NCBI GenBank assembly: GCA_002397345.1
Contig: DHAH01000066.1
Location: 372-11,446 of the forward strand
Length of the DNA stretch: 11,075 nucleotides
Direction: 5' to 3'
Source of the DNA: Clostridiales bacterium UBA4959
GTDB lineage: Bacteria; Bacillota; Clostridia; Oscillospirales; CAG-272
Below, in pieces: positions 1 to 6,760 of the stretch (positions are counted from its first letter, which is position 1; each line of letters opens with the position of its first letter). Position numbers and translations under genes: made by a program. Below the pieces are notes generated by a model that made no database searches, was not told the origin of the DNA, and saw only the letters and a list, made by a program, of their open reading frames with translations.

Positions 1-85
1 CGAGTTTATAATCGAATTTAAGTATAAAAGCGTGTACAGTTTATATGATAAAACGACACATACCGTAAAATCCGGCTATAAATAA
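1..85 (+). CDS. Possible 3' end of an upstream gene (partial)
   Basis: From base 2 the frame reads without a stop to TAA at 83-85, giving 27 residues that begin EFIIEFKYK and end VKSGYK. The codons look ordinary for a coding region, and the stop lies 16 bases before the ATG at 102, a typical operon spacing. Bases 2-28 recur at 3130-3156 with only three differences, all at third codon positions of this frame and all synonymous, which favours a coding reading. Against it, the piece is short and A+T-rich, and the same bases contain a perfect TATAAT at 7-12, so the segment could instead be a promoter. The protein family cannot be named from 27 residues. Confidence 0.4.
   Translation, partial: EFIIEFKYKSVYSLYDKTTHTVKSGYK
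2..28 (+). repeat. Direct repeat, copy 1 (second copy 3130-3156)
   Basis: Bases 2-21 are identical to 3130-3149 (gagtttataatcgaatttaa). The next seven bases differ at three positions, 22, 25 and 28, all transitions spaced three apart. Beyond base 28 the copies diverge. In the frame starting at base 2 both copies encode EFIIEFKYK. Confidence 0.9.
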
Positions 86-101
86 AATGAGAGGGATATT
101 C

Positions 102-2273
102 ATGTTTGAGGACATCTTTTTTATCAAAACCGACGAACCGTTCGTCGCGGGATATTCGCAGAACGCGCCCGCGCCGATGTTCCGCCGCCGTTTCACGCTG
201 GACAGCTTAGAGAAAGCAGAAATTTTCGTCTGCGCGCTCGGATACGGTTATTTTTACATCAACGGGAAAAAAATCACCGAAGATCTTTTCACCGCGCCTG
301 TCAGCGATTATAACAAGACGCTGTGGTATACGCGCTACGACGTGACCGAGCTGCTTAACAAAGGCGAAAACTGTATCGCCGCCTTATGCGGCAACGGTTT
401 TTACAACGAAAGCTTCGCGACCTCCTGGGACTTTGACAAAGCGGCGTGGCGGGATAACCCGAAATTCATCCTGAACCTCACCGTCGACGGCAAAACGGTG
501 CTGACGAGCGATACCGAATGGCTTTATAATCCCGATCCCCCGATAACCTACAACCACCTCCGCAGCGGCGAATATTTCGACAGCAGGCTGTATGACGAAG
601 GTTGGAACAAGCCGGATTTCGATGATACGGCGTGGAAAAGCGCCGTCGCCGACACGACGCCCCCAAAAGGCGCGTTCCGTGAGTGTCTGTGCGAGCCGAT
701 CCGCGAGTTTGAGGAATACAAAACCGTCCGTGTGCTGCGCAACGAAGCAGCGGGGGCATATGTGTTCGATATCGGGCAAAATATTTCCGGCTATATCAGA
801 TTAAAAACAAAGCAGGCGAGCGGCGACGTTATAACAATACGTTATGCCGAGGAAATCAACGCCGACGGCAGCTTAAATTACAACGGCATGACCATTCATT
901 ATAAAGAAAACAGCCCGTTCCAGACCGACCGCTTCATCTGCAACGGAGAAAGCTTCACATGGTCGCCGAAATTTTGCTATCACGGCTTCAGATATATCGA
1001 GCTGACCGGACTGACAAGCCCCGACGATGTCAGCGTTTCGGGTATATTTGTCCATCAGGCGGTTCGCCCGTTGTCCGGTTTTACTTGTTCCAACAAACGT
1101 CTTGAAAAGCTTTTTGAAATCGGGCAAAAAGCGACGCTGTCCAACCTGTTCTATATGCCGACCGACTGCCCGACCCGCGAAAAGTTAGGCTGGGCGAACG
1201 ACGCGCAGGCGTCGGCAGAGCAGATGCTCATAAACTTCGACATATCGCGGCTTTTCAAAAAGTGGCTTCAGGATATCTACGACGCTATGCGGGAAGACGG
1301 TTCCCTGCCCGGGATCATTCCGACCGGCGGATGGGGATACGAATGGGGCAACGGCCCGGTTTCCGATGGCGTATTATTCGAGCTGCCGCAAATGCTCTAT
1401 CTGTACACGGGCGACACTCAGCCGCTTATCGACAGCCGCCCGTATTTCAAACGCTATATAGATTTTATCAAATCGCGTGAAGACGGCGAAGGATTTTTCG
1501 AATATGGTTTGGACGACCACGCGCCGCCCGAACCGACGAAAGTGCCGCTTAAATTTATTTGCGCGGTGATATTCATAAAGATGCTCCGCATAGCCGAGTT
1601 TGCGGAACAGCTCGCGGGCAATCCGGGCGTTTACCTCGCTGATATCGAGCGTCATGTATCGGGATTCAAGCGCAAATACATTGCAAACGGGCGCTGCGTG
1701 ATAAACGAGCAGACCGCCGTCGCGATGGTGATTACGCACGACTTGTCCGACGATGTAAAATCGCTTGGAGCGCAGCTCGCGGCGCTCGTCGAGCAGCGTG
1801 ATTTCCACCATAACTGCGGCATGGTGGGTCTGCGCCACTTGTACAACGCGCTTGACACCTGCGGGCTTTCCGATTACGCGTATAAAATTATTACCTCGAA
1901 AGGGTATCCCAGCTACGATAACTGGCTCGAGGGCGGCGCGACCACTCTTTGGGAGCTGTGGCAGGGTGACACTTCCCACAACCACCATATGTATTCCGAT
2001 TTCATGGCGTGGATAATGAAAACGCTTGTCGGCATAAACATCGACCCCGAGCGCCCGGGATTCGGCGTCGTGAAGCTCGCGCCGAAGTTTGTCGCCGGAC
2101 TTGACAGCTGCTCCGGATACCGCGACACTCCAGGCGGACGTATTTCGGTGAACTGGGAGCGGACGCACGGCGGTGCGGTTATGTTGGAAATAAGCGTGCC
2201 GGACGGTGTTAAAGCCGAATATAACGGGCATCAGCTTGCCGCGGGAAAAAATTCGTTTACGGTTACGGTATAA
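102..2273 (+). CDS. Alpha-L-rhamnosidase, glycoside hydrolase family 78
   Basis: This 723-residue enzyme should release terminal alpha-L-rhamnose from oligosaccharides or glycosides by an inverting mechanism. The N-terminal part is beta-rich; around residues 154-180 it carries the pattern SGEYFDSR...DFDDTAW typical of the rhamnosidase N-terminal lectin-like domain. A middle beta domain (about 205-325) precedes the (alpha/alpha)6 catalytic barrel (about 326-650). The general-acid motif is CPTREKLGWANDA, with the likely acid Glu360; the general-base region is ATTLWELWQGDTSHNH, with Glu618. A beta-sandwich C-terminal domain closes the protein. It is shorter than the common 900-1000 residue members and has no signal peptide, so a cytoplasmic enzyme is likely. 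The ATG at 102 is chosen over the ATG at 87 because GAGAGGG at 89-95 sits six bases before it. An esterase gene follows after 31 bases, probably in the same operon. Confidence 0.93.
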   Translation: MFEDIFFIKTDEPFVAGYSQNAPAPMFRRRFTLDSLEKAEIFVCALGYGYFYINGKKITEDLFTAPVSDYNKTLWYTRYDVTELLNKGENCIAALCGNGFYNESFATSWDFDKAAWRDNPKFILNLTVDGKTVLTSDTEWLYNPDPPITYNHLRSGEYFDSRLYDEGWNKPDFDDTAWKSAVADTTPPKGAFRECLCEPIREFEEYKTVRVLRNEAAGAYVFDIGQNISGYIRLKTKQASGDVITIRYAEEINADGSLNYNGMTIHYKENSPFQTDRFICNGESFTWSPKFCYHGFRYIELTGLTSPDDVSVSGIFVHQAVRPLSGFTCSNKRLEKLFEIGQKATLSNLFYMPTDCPTREKLGWANDAQASAEQMLINFDISRLFKKWLQDIYDAMREDGSLPGIIPTGGWGYEWGNGPVSDGVLFELPQMLYLYTGDTQPLIDSRPYFKRYIDFIKSREDGEGFFEYGLDDHAPPEPTKVPLKFICAVIFIKMLRIAEFAEQLAGNPGVYLADIERHVSGFKRKYIANGRCVINEQTAVAMVITHDLSDDVKSLGAQLAALVEQRDFHHNCGMVGLRHLYNALDTCGLSDYAYKIITSKGYPSYDNWLEGGATTLWELWQGDTSHNHHMYSDFMAWIMKTLVGINIDPERPGFGVVKLAPKFVAGLDSCSGYRDTPGGRISVNWERTHGGAVMLEISVPDGVKAEYNGHQLAAGKNSFTVTV

Positions 2274-2304
2274 ATTTATTTTTAAATAAATACAGGTGAA
2301 AAAA

Positions 2305-3030
2305 ATGAGAGTCCTGCAACGTTTATCCGACCACAACGCCGATTTTTTTTCCGGCGGGCATGTGACGCTGGCCTTTTTAGGCGACAGTGTTACTCACGGC
2401 AGCTTCGAGCTGGAAGATTACGGCGACAGATTTGTGGGTATCAACGATTACGCGGCGGTTTACCACAACCGCCTGAAAGAAATGCTGAATATTCTTTTTC
2501 CCAATGCTCCGATTAATGTTATCAACGCCGGCATAGGCGGCGACAGCGCCCCCGGCGGCGCTGAAAGGCTGGAGCGGGATGTGCTGCGGTATCAGCCCGA
2601 CCTGTGCGCGGTATGTTTCGGATTGAACGACGTGCATGGCGGCGATAACGGGCTGGAACGTTATCTGTCAGCGCTGCGCTCGATATTCGCCGCGCTGAAA
2701 AACGCCGGCGTAGAAACGGTTTTCATGACGCCCAACATGATGAACACGTATGTTTCCGATAAATGCGGCGAGCTTGGCAAAAAGGTAGCCGACACAACGG
2801 CGCGGCTCCAAAACGACGGGCTTATGGACGCTTACATGGACGGAGCGCGCTCGCTGTGCGTCGAAATGGGTATCCCGGTTTGCGACTGCTACGCGCGGTG
2901 GAAAACGCTCGCCGCCGCCGGGGTCGATACGACGTTGTTATTATCCAATCACATAAACCATCCCACGAGAGAAATGCACCGGATGTTCGCACACATGCTT
3001 TTGGATACGCTATTGGGACATGATATGTGA
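2305..3030 (+). CDS. SGNH/GDSL-type esterase, probable carbohydrate deacylase
   Basis: The 241-residue protein has the SGNH hydrolase blocks in order: FLGDSVTHG with nucleophile Ser28, NAGIGGD (about 74-80) for the oxyanion-hole glycine, FGLNDV with Asn108, and NHINHP with catalytic His219. It has no signal peptide, so it probably acts in the cytoplasm, removing acyl (often acetyl) groups from sugars. The position where a DxxH motif would have its Asp is occupied by His216, so a Ser-His dyad or another acid must be assumed. The ATG at 2305 is preferred to the in-frame GTG at 2296 because AGGTGA at 2294-2299 is the ribosome site, five bases before the ATG. It lies 31 bases after the rhamnosidase and is followed by a terminator, so the pair probably strips rhamnose and acyl groups from the same imported substrate. 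The exact substrate is not visible. Confidence 0.88.
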   Translation: MRVLQRLSDHNADFFSGGHVTLAFLGDSVTHGSFELEDYGDRFVGINDYAAVYHNRLKEMLNILFPNAPINVINAGIGGDSAPGGAERLERDVLRYQPDLCAVCFGLNDVHGGDNGLERYLSALRSIFAALKNAGVETVFMTPNMMNTYVSDKCGELGKKVADTTARLQNDGLMDAYMDGARSLCVEMGIPVCDCYARWKTLAAAGVDTTLLLSNHINHPTREMHRMFAHMLLDTLLGHDM

Positions 3031-3071
3031 CACCGATATCTGGTGGAAATAACACTAAAATTCGATAACTA

Positions 3072-3128
3072 ATAAAAAATATCCGCATCAAAACCCATAT
3101 ATTCAAGCTTTTGGCGCGGATTTTTTAT
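3072..3128 (+). terminator. Intrinsic terminator after the rhamnosidase-esterase operon
   Basis: ATCCGC at 3081-3086 pairs with GCGGAT at 3116-3121. Inside this, CAAAA (3089-3093) pairs with TTTTG (3109-3113) across a 2x2 internal loop. A T-run at 3121-3126 follows, mirrored by an A-run at 3074-3079, so the element could also work in reverse. Confidence 0.75.
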
Positions 3129-3140
3129 AGAGTTTATAAT
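3111..3140 (+). promoter_or_regulatory. Candidate promoter for the DUF4838 gene
   Basis: TTGGCG at 3111-3116 (four of six matches to TTGACA) is followed by an 18-base spacer and a perfect TATAAT at 3135-3140. Transcription would start near 3147 and leave a leader of about 50 bases before the GTG. The -35 lies inside the preceding terminator stem. The -10 falls in the repeat shared with bases 2-28, so its promoter role competes with the gene-tail reading. Confidence 0.45.
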
Positions 3141-3156
3141 CGAATTTAAATACAAG
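3130..3156 (+). repeat. Direct repeat, copy 2 (first copy 2-28)
   Basis: This is the second copy of the repeat at 2-28. It lies between the terminator at 3072-3128 and the start of the DUF4838 gene. In the matching frame it reads EFIIEFKYK, then five codons to a TAA at about 3169. It could be a duplicated gene-end remnant or a shared promoter element. Confidence 0.9.
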
Positions 3157-3197
3157 ATTAAAATATTATAACCATAATAATTTGGGGGTTCTTATCC

Positions 3198-4841
3198 GTG
3201 CTTATCACCGAAAATTTCCGAGTGACCCTGCCCGATGCTGCCCCGCAGGCGCTTGTTACAGCGCGCGACGAGCTGCAAAAATATTTTAGTATCATCTTCG
3301 CCGGTACAAACGACAGAACCGGCGTCACTATTGAGCTTGCCCTGGACTCCTCGCTGCGGGGAGAGGGCTATAATCTCCGCACGGAAGGTGGAAACCGGCT
3401 GATAATAGCCAGCGGCTCGCCGCGAGGAACGCTTTACGGTGTATACGCCCTGCTCCGCGACGTCTGCGGATGCAGATTTTTCGCCGCTGACACCGAGTTT
3501 ATACCCCGCCTGCCGGGGCTTGACCTTACCGACGATTTCACCTTGAGCGGCTGCCCCGCGTATGAATACCGCGACGTGTTCTGGCACTGCGCGTTCGACG
3601 AAAGTTGGAGCGCAAAAAATTCGGTCAACGGCAATTATGTCCGCCATATGAGCGAAAAATACGGCGGGGGCGTGGGCTACGCGCTGTTCGTGCATACTTT
3701 TAGCACCCTGCTCCCAACCGAAAAATATTTCGCCGACCATCCCGAATACTACGCCTTTACAGGCGGTAAACGCGAGACCAGCCAGCTATGCCTGTCGAAT
3801 CCCGACGTGCTGCGCATAGCGACGGACAACGTGCGCGCGGAGCTGCGCAGACACCCCGAATGCCGCATTATCTCCGTTTCGCAGAACGACTGCGCGGGCT
3901 ATTGTGAATGCGAGCGCTGTCGCGAAGCCGACGAGCGCGCTAACTCCCACATGGGTACGCTGCTGCCGTTTGTAAATTCAATCGCCGACGCGATCGCGGA
4001 TGAGTTCCCGGATGTCGCGGTCGATACGCTTGCCTACCAATATACGCGTCAGGCGCCGGTCGGAATTACGCCGAGAGATAACGTGATAATCCGGTTATGC
4101 TCCATCGAGTGCTGTTTTTCGCATCCGCTCGAAAACTGCCCGGATTCGGGTACGGAATGGTCGTTTTCTAAAAAGAAGTCGTTCGCCCGCGATCTCGAGG
4201 ATTGGTCAAAAATCTGCAAGCGGCTGTATGTGTGGAACTACACAACCGACTTCCTGTTTTATCATGCGCCGTTCCCCAACATCCGCACGCTGGTCCCGAA
4301 TATCCGCTGGATGTATGAAAAGCACGTCGTCGGGCTGTTCGACGAGGGCAACTACGAATCCATGAGCGGCGAATTCGGCGAGCTGCGGTCATACCTGCAC
4401 GCCGCGGCGCTGCGTGACCCGTATATCGACTGGAAGGAATATTACGCCGAATTTATGTCGGCTTATTACGGCTCCGGATGGCGGAACATCGATGAATTTA
4501 TAAACCTGACCTCCGACGCCGCCGAAAAAATCCATATGGGGCCCTATATGAAACCGCCCGAAATAATCCCGCCCGACGCGGAACTGGTTAAGCGGTTCGA
4601 CAAGCTGTGGGACGCCGCGGAAGCGGAGGCGGCCGACGAGCCGACGCTGTCCCATGTGCGCCGGTCGAGGGTGCAGCTTCGAGTTTATAAGAGCGTCTGC
4701 GGATTTTTAACGCCCGAGGAGAACGAAGCTCTGTTATGCGACATCAGGGCTTTCGGAATAACACACATGCGCGAAAGCGAACTTATCCCGCAGGACGCCG
4801 ACCCGCGCGCGAAAGCGGATACTTGGTATAAAAAACGGTAA
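3198..4841 (+). CDS. DUF4838 protein, glycosidase-like
   Basis: The 547-residue protein matches the pattern of DUF4838 proteins, which pair an N-terminal alpha/beta domain like that of GH67 alpha-glucuronidases or GH20 hexosaminidases (about residues 10-115) with a predicted TIM-barrel region (about 120-430). Recognisable stretches are the SQNDCAGYCECERC segment at 229-241, DTLAYQYTR at 276-284, RLCSIECCFSHPL at 299-311 and LYVWNYTTDF at 343-352. A helical tail follows. The four cysteines at 232, 236, 238 and 241 are close enough to bind a metal. Context suggests a role in breaking down the same glycan as the rhamnosidase, but the reaction is not established from sequence. There is no signal peptide. 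The GTG start is supported by GGGGG at 3184-3188, nine bases upstream. It forms its own unit after the terminator. Confidence 0.85.
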   Translation: MLITENFRVTLPDAAPQALVTARDELQKYFSIIFAGTNDRTGVTIELALDSSLRGEGYNLRTEGGNRLIIASGSPRGTLYGVYALLRDVCGCRFFAADTEFIPRLPGLDLTDDFTLSGCPAYEYRDVFWHCAFDESWSAKNSVNGNYVRHMSEKYGGGVGYALFVHTFSTLLPTEKYFADHPEYYAFTGGKRETSQLCLSNPDVLRIATDNVRAELRRHPECRIISVSQNDCAGYCECERCREADERANSHMGTLLPFVNSIADAIADEFPDVAVDTLAYQYTRQAPVGITPRDNVIIRLCSIECCFSHPLENCPDSGTEWSFSKKKSFARDLEDWSKICKRLYVWNYTTDFLFYHAPFPNIRTLVPNIRWMYEKHVVGLFDEGNYESMSGEFGELRSYLHAAALRDPYIDWKEYYAEFMSAYYGSGWRNIDEFINLTSDAAEKIHMGPYMKPPEIIPPDAELVKRFDKLWDAAEAEAADEPTLSHVRRSRVQLRVYKSVCGFLTPEENEALLCDIRAFGITHMRESELIPQDADPRAKADTWYKKR

Positions 4842-4890
4842 TTGTCCATTAATACTTTACTTTCAAAGCAAATCGCGGCGAAACTTGTAA

Positions 4891-4987
4891 AATTCATGAT
4901 TAATTCATGGCAATTTCGGACGCGCTCGGTTATAATATTATCCGTACGCAATACAGCCGTTTGAAAGGGACGCCGTATAAATTCATG
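4891..4987 (+). repeat. Three copies of AATTCATG around the MFS promoter
   Basis: Identical octamers lie at 4891-4898, 4902-4909 and 4980-4987. The first two are 11 bases apart, one helical turn, and flank or overlap the -35. The third overlaps the GTG start. This arrangement could bind a regulator, but the motif is A+T-rich and may recur by chance. Confidence 0.4.
4907..4936 (+). promoter_or_regulatory. Candidate promoter for the MFS transporter gene
   Basis: ATGGCA at 4907-4912 (four of six matches to the -35 consensus), an 18-base spacer and a perfect TATAAT at 4931-4936. Transcription would begin near 4943, giving a leader of roughly 44 bases. The -35 overlaps one of three AATTCATG copies in this region. 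Confidence 0.55.
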
Positions 4988-6168
4988 TGACAAAACCGCA
5001 TATCCGCACAGACACGCTCGCGATGTCGGCGCTCAACGCGTCCGCTTACGGGCTGTCTTCAATTTACAATAATTTTTCTCAAATTTATATCCGCACATAC
5101 CATGGCACGGTTGAAACGGGGCTGCTGCTGTCGATCGGACCGATCGTCGCGATGGCAGCGCCCTTTTTGTGGGGGATGCTTGCCGACCGCGCCCGCTCGC
5201 GCAAAAGCGTGTTCCTCGCGGTCACAGCCGGTTCGGCGGTGGGCTTCGCGATGCTCGGGTTTTCGAGGTCGTTCTGGTCGATGGCTGTCTCGCTTTTGAT
5301 ATTCATGTTTTTCTTCTCGCCGCTGACGGGGCTTAACGACCTGCTTTCTGTGGAAGGCTGCGCGGTTTCCGGTGCCGATTACGGCAGGCGCAGGATTTTC
5401 GGCACGTTGTTCTACGGTTTGCTACCGCTTGCGATCGCGCCGATAACGCAGCGCGACATCAACTTCATCTTCGTCGCATACGGGCTTGTAACCGCGCTTT
5501 GCGCCGTCTCGGTGTTCCCTGTACCCGAACGGACAGCGGAGAAAAAGAACGTTGCCGAAACCCACACGCCGGCGGAGCAGCGCAAAGACCGCCGATTTTA
5601 CTCCGTTGTATTTCATGATCGCAAGCTGATAATGATGCTGCTCATGGCTTTTGTCGCGAACTTTTCGTTTGCTTGTGTGCTGATTTATTATCCCGAATAC
5701 CTGACCTCGACGCTCGGACTGCCCCAAAGCTCCTGGGCGGCGGTAGTGATGGCTACGGTCATAGGCGAAATTCCGCTGTTTTTATTTTACGATAAAATCG
5801 TCAAGCGGCTGGGTATTAAATATATGCTCTTGATCGGGCTGACGCTCAGCATGCTGCGCATGGCGTCGTATATGGTATTCCGCTCATCTGCTCTGATAAT
5901 AATCACCTCGGCTGTGACGGGGTTCGGAATCACGCTGCTGACCTATTCGATTCTGATTTATGTAACGGAAAATTACGAACGCGGCAGGCGATCAAAGGTT
6001 ATGAACTTTATATACGGTTTGGGCACATACGCCCCGCGCGCGCTCGCGGGCATTGCGGCGGGCGGGTTTGTAAACCTTTTCGGAGTGCCGAGCCTTATGC
6101 TCGCCGCGAGTGTGATGTCTGCGGCGTCGTTTGTATTTTACATAGTGTTCGTCCGGAGCGGATCCTAA
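4987..6168 (+). CDS. Major facilitator superfamily transporter
   Basis: The 393-residue protein has about twelve hydrophobic segments in two halves, split by a polar loop at about 181-212. The MFS motif A is visible as GMLADRARSRK (63-73) between helices 2 and 3. DYGRRRIFGTLFYGLLP (131-147) resembles the YGRxRxxGS signature of the LacY/nucleoside-symporter-like group (MFS_1_like), suggesting a proton-linked sugar or glycoside carrier. Its position suggests import of the substrate for the upstream enzymes. The GTG start is provisional: AAAGGGA at 4964-4970 is 16 bases away, longer than usual, and the GTG overlaps an ATGTGA start-stop at 4985-4990. The next in-frame ATG (5023) has no ribosome site. 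It has its own promoter. Confidence 0.85.
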   Translation: MTKPHIRTDTLAMSALNASAYGLSSIYNNFSQIYIRTYHGTVETGLLLSIGPIVAMAAPFLWGMLADRARSRKSVFLAVTAGSAVGFAMLGFSRSFWSMAVSLLIFMFFFSPLTGLNDLLSVEGCAVSGADYGRRRIFGTLFYGLLPLAIAPITQRDINFIFVAYGLVTALCAVSVFPVPERTAEKKNVAETHTPAEQRKDRRFYSVVFHDRKLIMMLLMAFVANFSFACVLIYYPEYLTSTLGLPQSSWAAVVMATVIGEIPLFLFYDKIVKRLGIKYMLLIGLTLSMLRMASYMVFRSSALIIITSAVTGFGITLLTYSILIYVTENYERGRRSKVMNFIYGLGTYAPRALAGIAAGGFVNLFGVPSLMLAASVMSAASFVFYIVFVRSGS

Positions 6169-6183
6169 TCCGGGCGAAGCGAA

Positions 6184-6210
6184 AAGGAGGAGTGCGAAGT
6201 GCTCCCCCTT
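6184..6210 (+). terminator. Hairpin downstream of the MFS gene, possible terminator
   Basis: Twelve positions at 6184-6195 pair with 6199-6210 around a GAA loop, with one mismatch and two G-T pairs. The following bases (ATATTT) are U-rich but not a proper T-run, so it may be a processing or stability element rather than a full terminator. Confidence 0.5.
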
Positions 6211-6284
6211 ATATTTCCCGTGCCGACCGTATTAATCATGTGCTTTATATTGACGAGATTTTTATGGATGCCCCCCGAAAAACT

Positions 6285-6327
6285 AAAAAAGATGTCCTGC
6301 GGCTTTCACCGCAGGACATCTTTTTTT
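6285..6327. terminator. Strong bidirectional intrinsic terminator
   Basis: An 18-base perfect stem (6285-6302 with 6309-6326) encloses the loop CTTTCA. The stem has an A-run on the left and a T-run on the right, so it works on both strands. On the minus strand it ends tRNA-Ser transcription 12 bases beyond the CCA. On the plus strand it can stop readthrough from the MFS gene. Confidence 0.9.
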
Positions 6328-6338
6328 GGTTGTAATTT

Positions 6339-6430
6339 TGGCGGAGAGAGAGAGATTCGAACTCTCGGAACGGTATTAGCGTTCACACGATTTCCAGTCG
6401 TGCGCCTTAGACCAGCTCAGCCATCTCTCC
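6339..6430 (-). tRNA. tRNA-Ser, anticodon GGA
   Basis: Read on the minus strand, the acceptor arm GGAGAGA (6424-6430) pairs with TCTCTCC (6343-6349). The D-arm holds GGCTGAGCTGGTC, and the anticodon loop is CTGGAAA with anticodon GGA at 6393-6395, reading UCC and UCU. A long variable arm typical of serine tRNAs follows. The T-arm is GAGAG-TTCGAAT-CTCTC (6350-6366). The discriminator base is G and the CCA end is encoded (6339-6341). No mismatches are visible in the acceptor or T stems. It is transcribed toward the strong terminator at 6285-6327. Confidence 0.97.
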
Positions 6431-6460
6431 ACGATATAGATTATCTACAGGATAAGCGTT

Positions 6461-6469
6461 ATTATACCA
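6461..6469 (-). promoter_or_regulatory. Second, tRNA-proximal extended -10 box
   Basis: TATAAT (minus strand, 6461-6466) is preceded by TGG, forming an extended -10 with no clear -35. Transcription from it would begin about 24 bases before the tRNA, a more usual distance for a tRNA promoter than the consensus box at 6591-6620. Confidence 0.5.
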
Positions 6470-6481
6470 TAAAATCGCAAG

Positions 6482-6543
6482 AAAACGCGCAAGCGTTTTT
6501 TCATGCGAAGTTTCTTCGCTTTTTATGTGAAGATTCTTCGCAT
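6482..6543. other. Three consecutive small hairpins in the tRNA leader
   Basis: Three stem-loops occur in a row: AAAACGC/GCGTTTT (6482-6499, loop GCAA), GCGAAG/CTTCGC (6505-6519, loop TTT), and ATGTGAAG/CTTCGCAT (6525-6543, loop ATT). The last two are imperfect direct copies of each other. The first two carry T-runs on the plus strand, so they could act as weak terminators protecting the divergent tRNA unit. On the minus strand they would fold in the long leader from the distal promoter. Confidence 0.6.
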
Positions 6544-6590
6544 TGCGCACCGCACCATGGAATAATATCTCATGTTTAAATCGTGCGCCT

Positions 6591-6620
6591 ATTATACCAC
6601 ACTCGCGCATGTTTTGTCAA
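6591..6620 (-). promoter_or_regulatory. Consensus promoter upstream of tRNA-Ser
   Basis: On the minus strand, TTGACA (6615-6620), an 18-base spacer and TATAAT (6591-6596) with a TGG extended -10. Transcription would start near 6584, leaving about 150 bases of leader before the tRNA. No convincing gene lies in that leader, so the promoter most likely serves the tRNA. Confidence 0.8.
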
Positions 6621-6679
6621 TACCCGCGCCCAAAAAACGAAAAAAAGGCGTCTGGGGGGATGATTATCAAAAAAATTTA

Positions 6680-6688
6680 TGATATAAT
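6680..6688 (+). promoter_or_regulatory. Extended -10 promoter for the sigma factor gene
   Basis: TGA followed by TATAAT at 6683-6688 forms an extended -10. The -35 region near 6660-6665 (ATGATT) is weak. Transcription would begin near 6695, leaving a leader of about 66 bases that contains a 12-base palindrome. Confidence 0.6.
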
Positions 6689-6723
6689 TTAACCAAACCC
6701 ATATTCGTGCAACTATACATTAT

Positions 6724-6735
6724 AGAAGCGCTTCT
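6724..6735. promoter_or_regulatory. 12-base perfect palindrome in the sigma gene leader
   Basis: AGAAGCGCTTCT lies between the extended -10 and the ribosome site of the sigma factor gene. A perfect palindrome without a spacer suits a dimeric DNA-binding protein better than an RNA hairpin. Operator function is inference. Confidence 0.4.
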
Positions 6736-6760
6736 GAAAAACGCAAGAGGAGGTGAAGTT

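Noticed and set aside
1374..2336. Long minus-strand open frame of 320 codons
   Set aside because: It lies wholly opposite the GH78 gene, has no recognisable domains or ribosome site, and arises from the codon bias of the real gene.
4679..4692. A third partial copy of the bases 2-28 repeat
   Set aside because: Only about 11 bases match and they lie inside the DUF4838 coding region, so chance is sufficient.
6339..6430. tRNA-Ser as an integration site for a mobile element
   Set aside because: No second copy of the tRNA 3' end and no integrase gene were seen in the window.
6199..6579. Plus-strand open frame of 126 codons across the tRNA region
   Set aside because: It spans the terminator and the tRNA in antisense, and its start lies in the hairpin after the MFS gene.
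6407..6610. Minus-strand frame of 67 codons between the tRNA promoter and the tRNA
   Set aside because: It starts inside the promoter, overlaps the tRNA and has no ribosome site. A 16-codon frame from about 6573 also lacks a ribosome site.
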